From: Apostichopus japonicus
Lineage: Eukaryota > Echinodermata > Holothuroidea > Aspidochirotida > Stichopodidae
Assembly (NCBI RefSeq): GCF_037975245.1
Contig: NC_092576.1
Coordinates: forward strand, 17,380,111 to 17,444,110
Direction of reading: 5' to 3'
DNA length: 64,000 bases
The notes beneath the pieces were generated by a model, which made no database searches, had not been told where the DNA came from, and saw nothing but the letters and a program-made list of their open reading frames with translations. Position numbers and translations under genes: made by a program. Shown here in pieces: positions 31,980 through 43,598 of this stretch. Numbering within the stretch: position 1 is the stretch's first letter; each line of letters starts with the position of its first letter.

Positions 31980-34779
31980 GCATCATTTTTTATTTATACT
32001 GCGAAAACATGCAGTGCCAGTCATGAACCGAACTTTAAACAAAGAGCCCGGGAACCAACATGGACTTTATCCCAGTAGTTCATCGAAAACGATTAATATC
32101 TCTCCATCAGTTATCTTAAACCCGCAAAGTAAACACCTAGACAGCTTATTGCATATGTAGCGTTGTACAAAGTGGAACTTGAATATAACTGGAAGTAGGT
32201 GTATTACATTACAAACCTACATTCGTTGAGTCGCTGTTGGAAGTAAAGAGCAGAATTTGAAACAAACACTTAAAAGGAGAAGTCGCTGTTTTTTTTTTGT
32301 CTTAATAGAAGCACGTAAGTATATTTTCGAGTACTCTTTAGCAGTGGTAGAGGTAAGTCTGAAGCACCTGGTCAGTTAATATTTAAACTATAGTTTATGG
32401 CTTTTTTGTTATGTTTTCTTAGTTTAAGGGGAACGAAGGATGATTGTAAAATTGCCTTTGGGGGAACACCAGGCAAAACTAAGTCTCTACCCCATCACCC
32501 GGCAACAGGGTGTACCATATAGTCCATACCTAGCATGTATATAGATTCATATACGTTTATTTCTTATGTTATGACAAAATTAAGTTAACTGGCAGTGTAG
32601 CTATTATAACATCATAACCATGGTCTGTGCGGAAGGATGTTGTATGACTCGTTTATCACACGAAGAAGTTTTGAATATGGGCGTCTGAAAGACAATGCTT
32701 GTATTTATATTCGAGCTTGTATATAGATAATTGCTTGTATATAGTTTATAGATTCGATATAGTTCGAGTCACTCCAAGATTAATGTGTGTCGTCCAGTTA
32801 CAGAGTAGTTTACAATTGACAATTCATATTCATGGACGTTAAATATGAATCTAAGAGACTGACTTTGGTCAGCTTCCGGCTTTGATAAGCCAATGAGGCT
32901 TCTTCGATCGCGAGTTCCTGCTTGCAGGAGGATCTAAAATACAACTACATACTAATAGGAACTAAAATACAATACATAGGCCACATACATAGATTGCATA
33001 TATTGTACATAGATTGTAAATGATTGGTCAATTCATAGTAGGCCTAAATGACGTATTCTTACAAAAGAAAAAAATGTTGCGGCGTGATGACATTTCTCAA
33101 GGTGATGTGACATTGTAATTATGTGGCGAAAGAACGCTATATATCAAAAAAAGGGATGGGATGGAAAGCTTGGATGTGTTGTGATTCGATCTTTCCTCTA
33201 CGATGACGTCATAACTGGACATGTCAAGCTTTTCCAGCTTTTCAAGAATTTGGATTGTTGTGTCCACAAAATTCTACTTTTTGATTCGAAATGTCGACTC
33301 TCTATAACGAATTTGTTCACTTCTAAAATCTTAAAATGTCGACTTTATCCTCCTACTACTTTATTGCAGTTCCACAAAAGCCCATTCGAAAAATTATTTG
33401 TCATTTCATGATGCAGTTTTGAGAAAACATGTCTAAAATTTAACGGATTATGAGACATATGAGAATTATGAAACAAGAAAAATGATCGTTGATTACTGGC
33501 GCCCCAATACAACGCCCCCCCCCCCTTCTGCTAATCAGTGGAGAATGCTACTAGTGGGCGAGTCGACCCAGGAGAATAAAGGATGTTGATACGTAGACTT
33601 GACGATACATGTGAGGTGACAACTGCCATGATTACATAGCATTTCCATGTACTGATAAATTTGTTGGTTGAAACAATTACAAACACGTGATACGTTCATG
33701 TTGACGGGCGAAAGGAATATGCTAATGTTATGAAGTGATGATTGGTTGTCTGTGTATCTGCGTGTAGCCTATATCTGTGTGTAGGAAGTTGTGTGTTTCT
33801 GTGTGTATAGGTCTATATGACGCATTGATATTTTTCTATCTAAAAGGACATCATCAATAGTTAATGATATACTTGTGTCTGTGGATAAATCGTGGAAAAG
33901 TACAAGAGCCCTAATGGTTTTGATTTCAGTCAAATGTCACACGAGGTCACCAGATGTCAAAATTTGAAAACTCAAGAAATGAACGTAATATTGGGTATAT
34001 ACTGAGTTCGATCGTGGTGAGCCAATTTTCTTTCATAGTTCCATGACGGTCAAAGGTCAACGGAGGTCAAAGCGTTAACCGGTGTGAACACATGTACAAA
34101 AGTAAGACTCGGAGTAAGACTGTCACACTTGCTATGTTCATATCATTGATCAACAAAAACATTGCCATGCCAGCTGCTTTTATACAGTTCGAACTTAATA
34201 TGTGGATCCACTTAGGGAAGTGTATAAAAAGCCCGCATGCAGCATACCATACGAGTGACCCGGATTCAACTCGACTGTCGTCATGTGGACAATATTTGAA
34301 CGTTATAGTAGTGTTACTAATGACCTCTCACTTGACCGACTTATCAGCACACACAACGACTGTTTACTGTAACTAACGTACGGAGCTCGTTTGGGTCACA
34401 AGCAAATCTATGAGTGGATACATTTGTTAAAACTGTGCAGCTTCAGGCATGAACCTTCCGCCTCCAGCCCTCTCTCGCTTACTGCATGACTGCCAGTCGG
34501 GCAAACGCTACATGTTCAGCTTCCCTGGCATAATCACGATCAGTCGTAGCCTGACACACTGCCCGACTTTCCACTGCCCACATGTCTTCGTGGCTACATA
34601 TGTCGTCATAGAAGAACTCAGACTTCGATCCAGATTGATAATTCCACACCGATATCCACTGAACCAATTATTCTCACAGTTTTGGAAACTTCACGTGATA
34701 CTATATTACCGAATGAGTGGTTCAGAAATAAGGTTACGTCATATTACGTATTCTTCTTTTCTCCTTCTTTTCCATCACC
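31980..34779. other. intergenic, no gene recognised
   Basis: Between the LINE/MITE cluster and gene A. It contains a SINE family 2 copy (32762-32945) and a poly-C run near 33517. The 96-codon frame at 33121-33411 and others look like chance. Promoter and 5' UTR of gene A must lie in its last few hundred bases. Confidence 0.4.
32762..32945 (+). mobile_element. tRNA-derived SINE, family 2, 5'-truncated copy
   Basis: Starts at the B-box (AGTTCGAGTCACTCC) and continues through the complete body to GCGAGTTCCTGCTTGCAGGA. The tRNA-like A-box half is missing, so this is the complement of the truncated copy at 28008-28138. Confidence 0.7.
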
Positions 34780-34818
34780 ATGGCAGCAGTGTTTGTTGAC
34801 AGATTTTCGTCATGGTGA
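34780..34818 (+). promoter_or_regulatory. upstream ORF overlapping the gene A start
   Basis: An ATG at 34780 in good context (ACCATGG) opens a 12-codon frame ending in TGA at 34816-34818. It overlaps the proposed gene A start at 34812 in another frame. If included in the mRNA it should reduce or regulate translation of gene A. Whether the transcript includes it is unknown. Confidence 0.4.
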
Positions 34819-37800
34819 AGCCAGGCGTCTACACAATCAACAAGAAGGAATTAAAAAATGGAGACAAGACCACGGAGTACGTCCACGTGGAGGTATATAA
34901 AGTTCACTATACCATATATGTGTATAAATTACCATTCATAGCGGCATATCATAACGCTTTTAGAGTTTATAGATTATAGAAGTGTGTTTTATCATTGCGC
35001 ATCATTTTCATCGGCTCGGCCTTTGGCTAAGATCATGTGTAGCATTGTGCTCCCTTTCGAGGGGAATCGTGATACATACTTGACGATGACCACACAGTCA
35101 CATTCTCGATACATGGAGACGGGTTGAGAGCGAATCAGTCGTTGAGTTGTTACCCAGCCAGCATGCCCAGTTGGGGCCCAATTGGGTTTCACTCGGTTGA
35201 ATTGGGCCTGGTTGGGCCAGGGCCAGCCCATTCAGTGCCCATTCGGGCACAATACAGTTTGGCCCTTCTGGTTTACATACTTCAAAACATTATTGAGATG
35301 TTCAACACATACTTGTTTTTTTGCTTTGGAAAGCTTAGGTTCTTCCTTATGCCACCAATCCTTGACAACAGTTAATTCATTAACGTAGTGGCCCAATTGG
35401 GACAGACTCGGTTTTTGATCAGGTTGGCCCTCATGTATGGCCCGCTTCGGGCCCATTCGGGAGCAAGACGGTTTCACAAGGGGCTTTCTGTGACTGCGTC
35501 GAGTGTGGGGGGGGGGGGGGTGTACGGACCCAAATTTACCGACCAAAATTGATTGTTAGCAATCTCGCTCGAAAAAATGAGGTTAGTCTGCGAAAAATAT
35601 GTTAAATTGGTAAGATTGTTAGCCGAAAAAACTGACAAGAAAAGAAAAAGAAAAGAAAGAAGGTCATCAGTATATTTGATTTTACCGAGGAACTCACGAA
35701 CACCCCCCACACCCCCCCCCCCCCGTACGGTACGCCCCTGGGTTTCACTCTTTCGGATGACCTACTTCAATGTATATATCTCATTTCCACACTGCACTAT
35801 CGTTATGACAAAGCCAACTGGCAACACTGATTCCCGAATTAGGCGCGTTTTTTTGCCACCAATACGTATCGCGCTCCATATGCCCTCACGTGATCATTCT
35901 ACGGCAATAAAGCTAAAGAAATGACCGAGAACGCTTTCCGAAATCCGATATGATTCAACGAAATCCATCGAAATAATTCAATTCACAATTGATAATTCAA
36001 TCATTCACTCGAAAGGAGTTGGTACTCGGTGAGTATTTTGGAACAATTTTTTTCTGTGAGGGTGTGACTCATTTGGGTGAATTTGTAGCAAGTTTTATTT
36101 CCTTGCACCCTCATCTCCAGAAGTGTAAACTTTCTGTGACGGGTTTCCTCGTTTGGAAAATACTCTAAGGGACTCACCAGAGGAATACATGCGTCATCTT
36201 AGCTTGGGACCTCCGCGACATGTGGATTATTACTATTACGAGTACCAGCTGACCTTTATTAATATACTTAATTACAGCTCTACACGCATATCTTTACCTC
36301 GGGAACTTCAACCCTTAATATCTATATTTGTTCGGACATTGCCCGCTCGTGTAATTTACTGCTCCGCGAGCTCTTGGCCTAACGATCACCTCCTGTCCGC
36401 GTCGCAGGTGATTATTGTTTATCAGCGTAGCCTAGCGTGGTTGCTGTTCATAGGATGGTAAGCCTAGGCGCCCTATAGTCTACTACTACTTCGCGCCACC
36501 TTCTGGAAGTTCCAACCACGGCTTGGCGTAAAGATTCTCACGCCACCGATCTAAGCTTGGACTGAGCGACGGTGCACTGTGTGTATTTTCGTGTATTGGA
36601 GGACCGACCACTTTTCATTTAATTTTACTAGACGGACTGATCCAAATTATTAGATCAGAGGTTTGTTTTACAATACCCTTAATCTAGTATAAGTTATAGC
36701 ATTATCAGGCAACTAGCCTAGACCTAATGGCATGTCATTTCGTGTATTACTCGCGACAGCCTATCCTTACGGTCTACATAGACTTAGACTTTTACAGTTG
36801 CAGAGCAATCGCGGTTGGTGTATTATTATAAACTTTTCATAGATAAGTCTCCTTGTTCGTTTTCAAATACACCTGTCTCGTAGTGGATCACCACTCATTA
36901 ATTTTCTCTTTGTAACCGATTCAACGGCATATTCTTTCGATCACTATCATAGGCCTGAAGGACCTGTACGGAGCATAGACTTTGTAATTAGAAGAGGAGC
37001 CACTGTTGCAGACTTGCTTCTGTATACCATAGATAAGCTACGTCACTATCCTACCAACGACTGGGTCATTCTTCGCTGTGCTGCAGGCATTTAACAACCT
37101 TACGGAATTCGCCAGCAATTCTTCAGGTCACAGAGTTCTCCGTCGATCTCCAGTTACTGCTCCTTGGCTAATCTCACGTCTCCAACATTTTAAGGACGCT
37201 GTTCAACGAGAGCACCCACCCATTATTGTTGCCTTTATTACTATTCCTACAGCCTCCTTTGTTAAGTTCCGGGAAAGTAGGCAGCTGTTTTCGCCAATAC
37301 TCACTACTGAACAACTCAAGGCCTGTCAACACGATCTCGACATTCAATTGGACGCAGTCAACCTATTCATCCGTTGTTTCAATCATCAACTGCAAGACAA
37401 TTTCAACATTCGTAAATATGTATTTTTCATGTTCAAACTTTTTTTACATTTTTGTAGATTAAAGGGGGCATTTATTCAAACTGTAGTTCACCTATCTGAT
37501 ACTTAGAGCATTGAAAATCATATCGGTAGCCCTATTTCCATATTCATAGCATGTTCAGTTACCAAGATATGACTGTTTGCAGTTTGTTATTTAATAGGAG
37601 GAGAATGGCCACACCATATTTTTCATGTCAATACCTGGCTATTACTAAAAGTATTATATTTCCCTTTGAAATATATATAATATGTTTCCACACATTCCTT
37701 ACATGTGAAATAAATAATTTTGTGTAAACATCATCTAAATCCCAAGTGCTGACATAACATGTTAACATTTTAGAACGGATAGGGTTATAACTTCCATGTT

Positions 37801-40800
37801 TATATGACTATGAATAACAATTTAAAACATAGGAATTGCTACAAACCTAAGGAACTGATGTCATCAAATATTAGTGTTGCCGTTCTATTTTATTTCTTAG
37901 GAATTTTCCAAATGCTCATATTCTGTCGCACTCAATTTTTCCAACTGTCGCACTCTAATTTTCACATATTCTTGTAATTTGTGAGTGTCCTAAAATTTTC
38001 GGTCAAAATTGACCTTTAATCAGTCATATTTACCACATTTTCCTTGTCATATTGAGAAATTGTATCTCGCGATCCTTATACTCCACCATAACAAAACTTT
38101 GTATGATTTTGAATATTCTAAAAGAAATGCCTAGAACTACCGTACAACGTTCAGCTTCAATTTGGTTAATTTACGTATTAATTTTGCTATTAGGTGGGTT
38201 GACCCTGTTCACTAGCTTACATTGGTACTATGGTATGTACAATTGAAACACTCAATGCTAATCTATGGAAGCTTAAAAGTGCCATCAACATAAGAAAAAC
38301 TTTGCCCCATAAATTGACATTTTTCAGTCTATTGTTTAGATAGCAAAATAAAATCTTATCAAATATCAGAAAATGTTGGATTGCTCAGTTGCTTTAACTG
38401 AGCAATTGAAAAATTTTCTGAAAAACGTTTAATTGAAAACTAATCATATCTCGTCAATTGGACATTTTTCTGCAAAATGTTTAATCGACAACTTATCATA
38501 TCTCGTCAATTGGAAATGTTGCTGCGAAATGTTCAATTGTTCACTTCATTCCATCTGAGCAATTGAAACATTTTCTGCACAATGTTTAATTAACAACTTA
38601 TGGTATCTCATCAACTCAACATAAAGATTTTTCTGCAAAATGTTTAATTGTTCATTTCATTCCAAATTCTCAGCTGGAATGAAGTGAACAATTGAAATTG
38701 TTTCATGTGAGTGATAAATAGCCCCCCCCCCCCTCAGGAAAATAATATTAAGCGTGTTAGTAAAAAGCACTGTATTTTTTGGTAATTCACTATGTCGTCG
38801 AATATAATTTGTTGAAAAAAAAGTTTTCCCTTTCGTTACATTAACATAGCTTTTGTAGTCAGTAGTCTATGTAGCCTTCAAGCAGATAACTATACTCAGT
38901 TGCTTACTGTGTAGTGAGGGCCAGTGGTACAGATGTATCGAAAAATAATTCCGCATAATTCCACATGGTAATGTTGATGAATAGTACGGGGGGGGGGGTA
39001 CAAGGCAGCAGTTGGAATTTTCTGGCTCCAAAATGCATCCAGTTGGAATTTCAGCCACTACACCCCCCCCCCCATCATCAGGCCTTAGCTACGTCCCTGT
39101 GTAGAGATGGGATGGATAGCTACTGGCATGATTTTTAAAGCTTGATAACATACATAAATCACATTTTGAGTACACTTGCCCTTTAATGTGAATTTTTATG
39201 CTTAGTACTAAACCATTCCATTCTTTTTCATTGTGTCGTATCTACATTAAACGATTATACACCTTAATTCTTGCTCATCAATGTTCTTTATTGTATCCAT
39301 CCATTTATATTTTTGTGTTTTCCAGATTTACTGTAGCAATATTTTTTATTACCTATGTCATTATCTTGTCATAAAACATAGAAGATGTTTATTCTCACCT
39401 TGCCAGAAAAAGTAAAAGTTCTGCTTTCGGTCGCGATTTTAAATGAGTTCATGTTTTTATGATTCCATTTGATCTAGAGGATACATACTGTTGGCCCTGA
39501 GCAACATTCGCATTGCATTTGAAATGCAAAAGTATGTGCAATATATAGCATCTTGCCCTCATCGTTAACATTTGCAGGGTTTGCCTGGACATTCTATTCT
39601 TTCTCCAAATGCCAAAATGCTCCCTCCAATTAGGATGCATATAGTTTCAGTTCTGAGAGTTTCATATTTTTTCTTTAAATTAAAATGTAATTATGGAGTT
39701 TATGAATTATTGTTTAGTTTTCATTGTTGTCTTCTTGAAAAATATATTTCAATGAATGTAGACATGAATACATTTGTTTTTATTTGGATTTGTTTCTGAG
39801 GCAATTAATCTCTGCTGTACCACGACAGTACATGAACGGTTCAAGTGTTATTGATTCAACAACCTACTATAATATGTGGGACACAAGTGCAACCAAGCTA
39901 TATCCAGCTCTTCTCTCGTCCTTTGGATGATAGGGGCGACTACACTTTCACGCTGAGACAAACTTATGACTTTTACAAACACTTCCTGCATGCTCCCAGG
40001 GCTGTTATTTTACGTCCCCATCCCATGGTCGTGATTGAAACTTGGCCTTCAGCCACTTTCCCGAATGCTGAGAGGTGGTAAACCTGTAGATAACTGAACT
40101 ATTTTAAGGGACACAGTGAAACAGCTGGGCTTAAAATTTGGACCACACAGTTGGCCCAGTTGGGCCCAGTGTGGGTTTCACTTGGGTCAAGCCCTATCAA
40201 CTGGGCCCGAAATGGGTCCCATTTGGGCCCCATGCAGTTAGCCTGATTGGGCACAGTATAGGTTCTGTGTGGGCCAAAACGATTGGGGCCCAGAATGGGT
40301 CCCAGGTGGGCCCCATACAGCTGGCCCGGTTGGTCCCCGTATGGGATTGGTTTGGGCCCCAATCAGTCTCGCCCAACTGGGACCAGTTTGGGCCACTCGT
40401 GGGCCCCAATCTGTTTGGCCCAATTGGGTCCTGTGTGGAACGGAATGACAAATCTGAATGGGCCCCAATTGGGAAGCCCAATTGGGGCCCACTTGGCAGC
40501 CCGAGTGAAACCCAATTGGGCCCCAACTGGGCATGCTGGCTGGGTAGGTGTTAGGTGTTCGTGCCCAGGTTCTTTCCTGGGTGACTTACTTAAAAAAAAG
40601 TATCATTTCCTCTCAAACAGTCAGGGTTGAAAGTAGGTCAGATAAATTGTCTGGGTTGGTTGGTTTCGTGGAATTCATACTTACAAGGAATACATCGTTC
40701 ATAGTTCGCTACAAACGAAGTCGTTCTTTGTTTAAGTATCGTGACGCTCTGAAACCACTACCGTATATGGTCAATATAATTATCAAGATTACAAAAGATC

Positions 40801-43598
40801 CAAGAAAAAGATTTGGTGGCTCCCCCTTCAAACCATAGTTTCTTAGTTTACTGATATTATATTGATATTACTTCACGTTTGCACCCTTTAGTTTGATGCA
40901 ACAGGAGTCGACCGGCCCAATGACTTTCGTATAAGCAGTGTCGATAAGAATGAATTGTTACTTTTTATATATTTAGCTTGAGGCTTATGCGGGACAAAGT
41001 CAGATATATGTTGATTATTTCTACAAATTAGGGACATCAAAGAAACAAAAATGGAAGATGAAAATTATTGATATATAATACCAACAGGTACAACCACTGC
41101 CTCCGAAGTACGACACTGTCGTAAGAGAGCGCAAAGGATGTACTGGCATGAGATTACTGGGTGTCTTCCTGTTCCTTCTTGTCATCGTGGGAATTGCAGT
41201 CGGTATTACGTACGCAGTTCGATGGGAAGAGGTGAGAATCTCCCAGAAAAGAAGTATATTGTAGTGCCATACATTTTGTTGTGCTTAACTCAGAGGTGGA
41301 TCAAGGGAGTAGGGCCAGGGGGGCCATTTTGCCCCTCTTCCAAATTTCTTATTCTTACCGTTTTTTTGTTTTGTTTTACTTAACATGAGGTGCAAACATA
41401 GTTTTGTCCAACAACAAGGTGTATGAGATAGGACGTTTTGTCCCGACAAATCTCACTTTTACCGATGGTCGATAGTCATTCCGGAATATATGCAATGATT
41501 AAAGGGACTGTGTACTCAACGTTTACATATCTTTTTATAAACGTAGTGATATTGCTCGTTACCACGGTAACAGAGTGATACACAAGGACCCGCACGAGGG
41601 ACTGAATCATTTCTTTACCTGGATTCCCACTCCTAACTAAACAAGAAGACAAAAACACATCTATATTATAGTACATCATATAGAATGATATGGTCTTCAA
41701 CGTGATTTTATTACTGCTTTGTTTTCCTTTTAAGATATTTAATATTCATATGATTTAATATCTCACTAATTTTATATTTATTTCTTTGTTAACAGGGTTG
41801 CAAACCAGGTAAGAATTTTGCAGTAATCTTTAGTAGTACACACATTGAGAAAGATTTACGAAAAATGACTCAGCTCTTACAACGAAAGTGGTCTTCAGCA
41901 ACGGGAACAAGCTATCTACTTGAAGTGTAAACTTGAATACAGGAGCGCAACTAAAAGGGTCTGAACGGGAAAGGGGGAGTGAGGGGTGGGTGTGAATCAG
42001 CCGAGGTATTTCATTGCATCCTGGGAAGTAACAGTTGCTCATAACTTTCATTAAGAAAAAAATGAAGACTTCAAGAAGCGGCGGGCACAGTGAATATTTT
42101 TTTCCCCTCGGTGCCGGCCGGACCTGGCATTCGACGCAACTGTGTATCAGTGATAATATGCATCCCTAAACTAGATATGTAAACGATCCTGTAATGCCGT
42201 AATCTACAGGCACACATCAGAAACCACACTTGGTCTTGTTTAATGTTACACCGAAATATATAAGAATCTTTAAAGCACAGTTATTTTTCGTACACTGCCG
42301 ATTGCATACCATCATGTGTTGGTTCCATAATATGTACAAAACATAGGCCTATGGCAAGTGCAACCATAGAAGTAGGCTGTTTAAGGCAAATTTAGACCTC
42401 TGTCCGCCGTACCCTCCCCTCATACCCTACCCAACGGTCTCAAAATGCCGACACTTGTCTTAAGCTTTCCTTTTTTTCAGATAACATTTCTGTTTTACCT
42501 ATCTCAATTACATATTAAAATAACCAATCTTAAAGCAAACACTTAAAAACCTTCAGCTGATGTCTTCTTTACGAAACGAGATAACTTCCATAACTATAAC
42601 TATATATATGTATATATTTATTCTCATACCTGACCGCTCTAGAAATGCCAGAAGGTGGTGACGTCATTTACGACAGACCAGGTGATGACTACGAATGGGA
42701 AGATGGCAACGGTCGACCTGGGGAGCATGACGGTCACCATGGCGATCATCCCGGGGACCATGACGGACACCATGGCGATCATCCAGGGCATCATGACGGT
42801 CACCATGGAGATCATCCAATCGATCCTACTGGCGGTGGACGCCCAGATGATGGCGACCACGACCGACCTGAATCTACAGAAAGACCGCCCCCAATTGACT
42901 ACATCGGGACGCGACCTCCTCTGATTGGAAGACCCGAAGACGGACATGACGACCACGGAGATGATGACGATACAGACGACACTTCTGAAGATCATGACGG
43001 CCGTCCACACCACGGAGATGATGACGATACAGACGACACTTCTGAAGATCATGACGGCCGTCCACACCACGGACATGGGAACGCTACAGACGACAGTTCT
43101 GAAGATCATGACGGCCGTCCACACCACGGACATGGGAACGCTACAGACGACAGTTCTGAAGATCATGACGGCCGTCCACACCACGGAGATGATGACGATA
43201 CAGACGACAGTTCTGAAGATCATGACGGCCGTCCACACCACGGACATGGGAACGCTACAGACGACAGTTCTGAAGATCATGACGGCCGTCCACACCACGG
43301 AGATGATGACGATACAGACGACAGTTCTGAAGATCATGACGGCCGTCCACACCACGGTAATGATGACGGCGAGGATGACGATGATGATAAAATCAACCAC
43401 AGGAATATGAACCATCCTCCTTTCCGAAGTATTAATCAATGGAAATCTGAGAGAGCAGGTAGAGAGAAAATGGTCGCTCTACGTCGACCAATTCAGGCAC
43501 GCCCTGCCTATCAGGGAAGAAGTAGAGTCGAGACTGAAGAGGCCAGATACGGTCACGACTACGGACATAGCGGGAAACAGTATCGTAAACGTGCCTAG
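34812..43598 (+). CDS. His/Asp-rich repeat single-pass membrane protein, gene A
   Basis: I do not recognise a named family. Exons 34812-34892, 41088-41231, 41796-41808 (13-nt microexon) and 42643-43598 join in phase to 1194 nt, or 397 aa. Residues 1-49 are basic, with a PPKY (PPxY) WW-domain ligand at 32-35 and RERK near 40-43. One transmembrane segment (LLGVFLFLLVIVGIAVGITY) lies at about 50-69. Positive-inside topology puts the C-terminus outside (type II). The ectodomain has three HDGHHGDHPG-type decapeptides. These are followed by seven 19-aa units ending SEDHDGRPHHG, then DDDDDK and a basic tail ending RKRA. Three units carry HGNAT, an N-glycosylation sequon; the others carry DDDDT. Metal or calcium binding is plausible but unproven. 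Intron 1 holds a 5.4-kb TIR element. AATAAA at 43827-43832 and 43944-43949. Confidence 0.78.
38380..38700. repeat. 53-bp AT-rich tandem repeats ending in a hairpin
   Basis: Four or five imperfect copies built from ATTTTTCTGCAAAATGTTTAAT and TCATATCTCGTCAATTGG. At about 38648-38692, TTGTTCATTTCATTCCA and TGGAATGAAGTGAACAA form a 17-bp stem with one G:T-type mismatch and a 10-base loop. An earlier TTGTTCACTTCATTCCA at about 38536 can also pair with the right arm. Internal to the 5.4-kb TIR element. Confidence 0.7.
38975..39100. repeat. poly-G/poly-C flanked short repeat
   Basis: A poly-G run near 38988, two nearby copies of CAGTTGGAATTT, and a poly-C run followed by CCTTAGCTACGTCCCTGTG. It looks like a small degraded MITE within the TIR element. 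Low certainty. Confidence 0.3.
40123..40500. repeat. GGGCCC-rich subterminal repeat array
   Basis: More than fifteen TTGGGCCC / GGGCCCCA-like motifs at roughly 20-25-bp spacing, with a longer period near 70-85 bp. Each motif is nearly self-complementary, so both strands carry it. A shorter version lies at 35190-35480 inside the left end. Arrays of this kind serve as transposase-binding sites in several DNA transposon families; that role here is inference. Confidence 0.7.
42715..43370 (+). repeat. coding minisatellites of gene A (30-bp and 57-bp units)
   Basis: Two arrays in exon 4. First, about three copies of a 30-bp unit encoding HDGHHGDHPG. Second, seven copies of a 57-bp unit encoding 19 residues ending SEDHDGRPHHG. 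Units 1 and 2 read DDTSED and the rest DDSSED. Units 3, 4 and 6 read HGNAT where the others read DDDDT. The interleaved order of the two unit types indicates unequal exchange rather than simple terminal growth. Confidence 0.9.

Larger units (their letters stand above)
36952..40081 (+). pseudogene. decayed SGNH-hydrolase-like gene inside the TIR element
   Basis: An acceptor-like site (ACTATCATAG) precedes a frame with SIDFVIRRGATVADLLLYTI, DKLRHYPTNDWVILRCAAGI, then after a one-base insertion NNLTEFASN. This is the block-III GxND neighbourhood of SGNH/GDSL hydrolases with Asp replaced by Asn. The frame 37078-37506 continues with PPIIVAFITIPTASFVKFRE, and a possible donor follows near 37417. 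A final piece at 39850-40081 (DRGDYTFTLRQTYDFYKHFL) occupies the place of the DGxHPT..LR block, with the catalytic His absent. Similar uncharacterised genes occur in many invertebrates. Broken by frameshift and stops; assignment is from pattern memory. Confidence 0.45.
35152..40546. mobile_element. 5.4-kb element with long terminal inverted repeats
   Basis: The left end TACCCAGCCAGCATGCCCAG (followed by TTGGGGCCCAATTGGGTTTC) is matched in reverse complement at the right end, 40502-40546, for about 45 bp. Inside both ends lie arrays of TTGGGCCC-like motifs, much longer on the right (40123-40500). The second gene copy has the uninterrupted sequence at 54748-54775, so this is an insertion. Flanks AGTTGTTA and AGGTGTTA suggest an imperfect 8-bp target duplication, with one base unaccounted for. 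Contents: a decayed SGNH-hydrolase-like frame, AT-rich repeats and hairpins. I find no transposase, so the superfamily is undetermined. Confidence 0.82.

Noticed and set aside
36153-36461. 102-codon ORF at the left of the TIR element cargo
   Set aside because: Could be an upstream exon of the SGNH-like gene, but I see no motif or matching splice phase, so it is not listed as coding.
40099-40630. Several Gly-Pro-Asn/Trp-rich ORFs on both strands
   Set aside because: All come from the near-palindromic TTGGGCCC subterminal repeats, open in several frames at once.
42925-43410. 161-codon alternative plus frame in gene A repeats
   Set aside because: Thr/Met-rich shadow of the same repeats; not in phase with exon 3.
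42639-43439. 266-codon antisense ORF across gene A repeat exon (and 258-codon equivalent at 60015-60791)
   Set aside because: Produced by the 57-bp repeat, whose other frames also lack stops. Its Val/Ile/Met-rich sequence has no start context or splice support, while the sense frame joins three upstream exons in phase.
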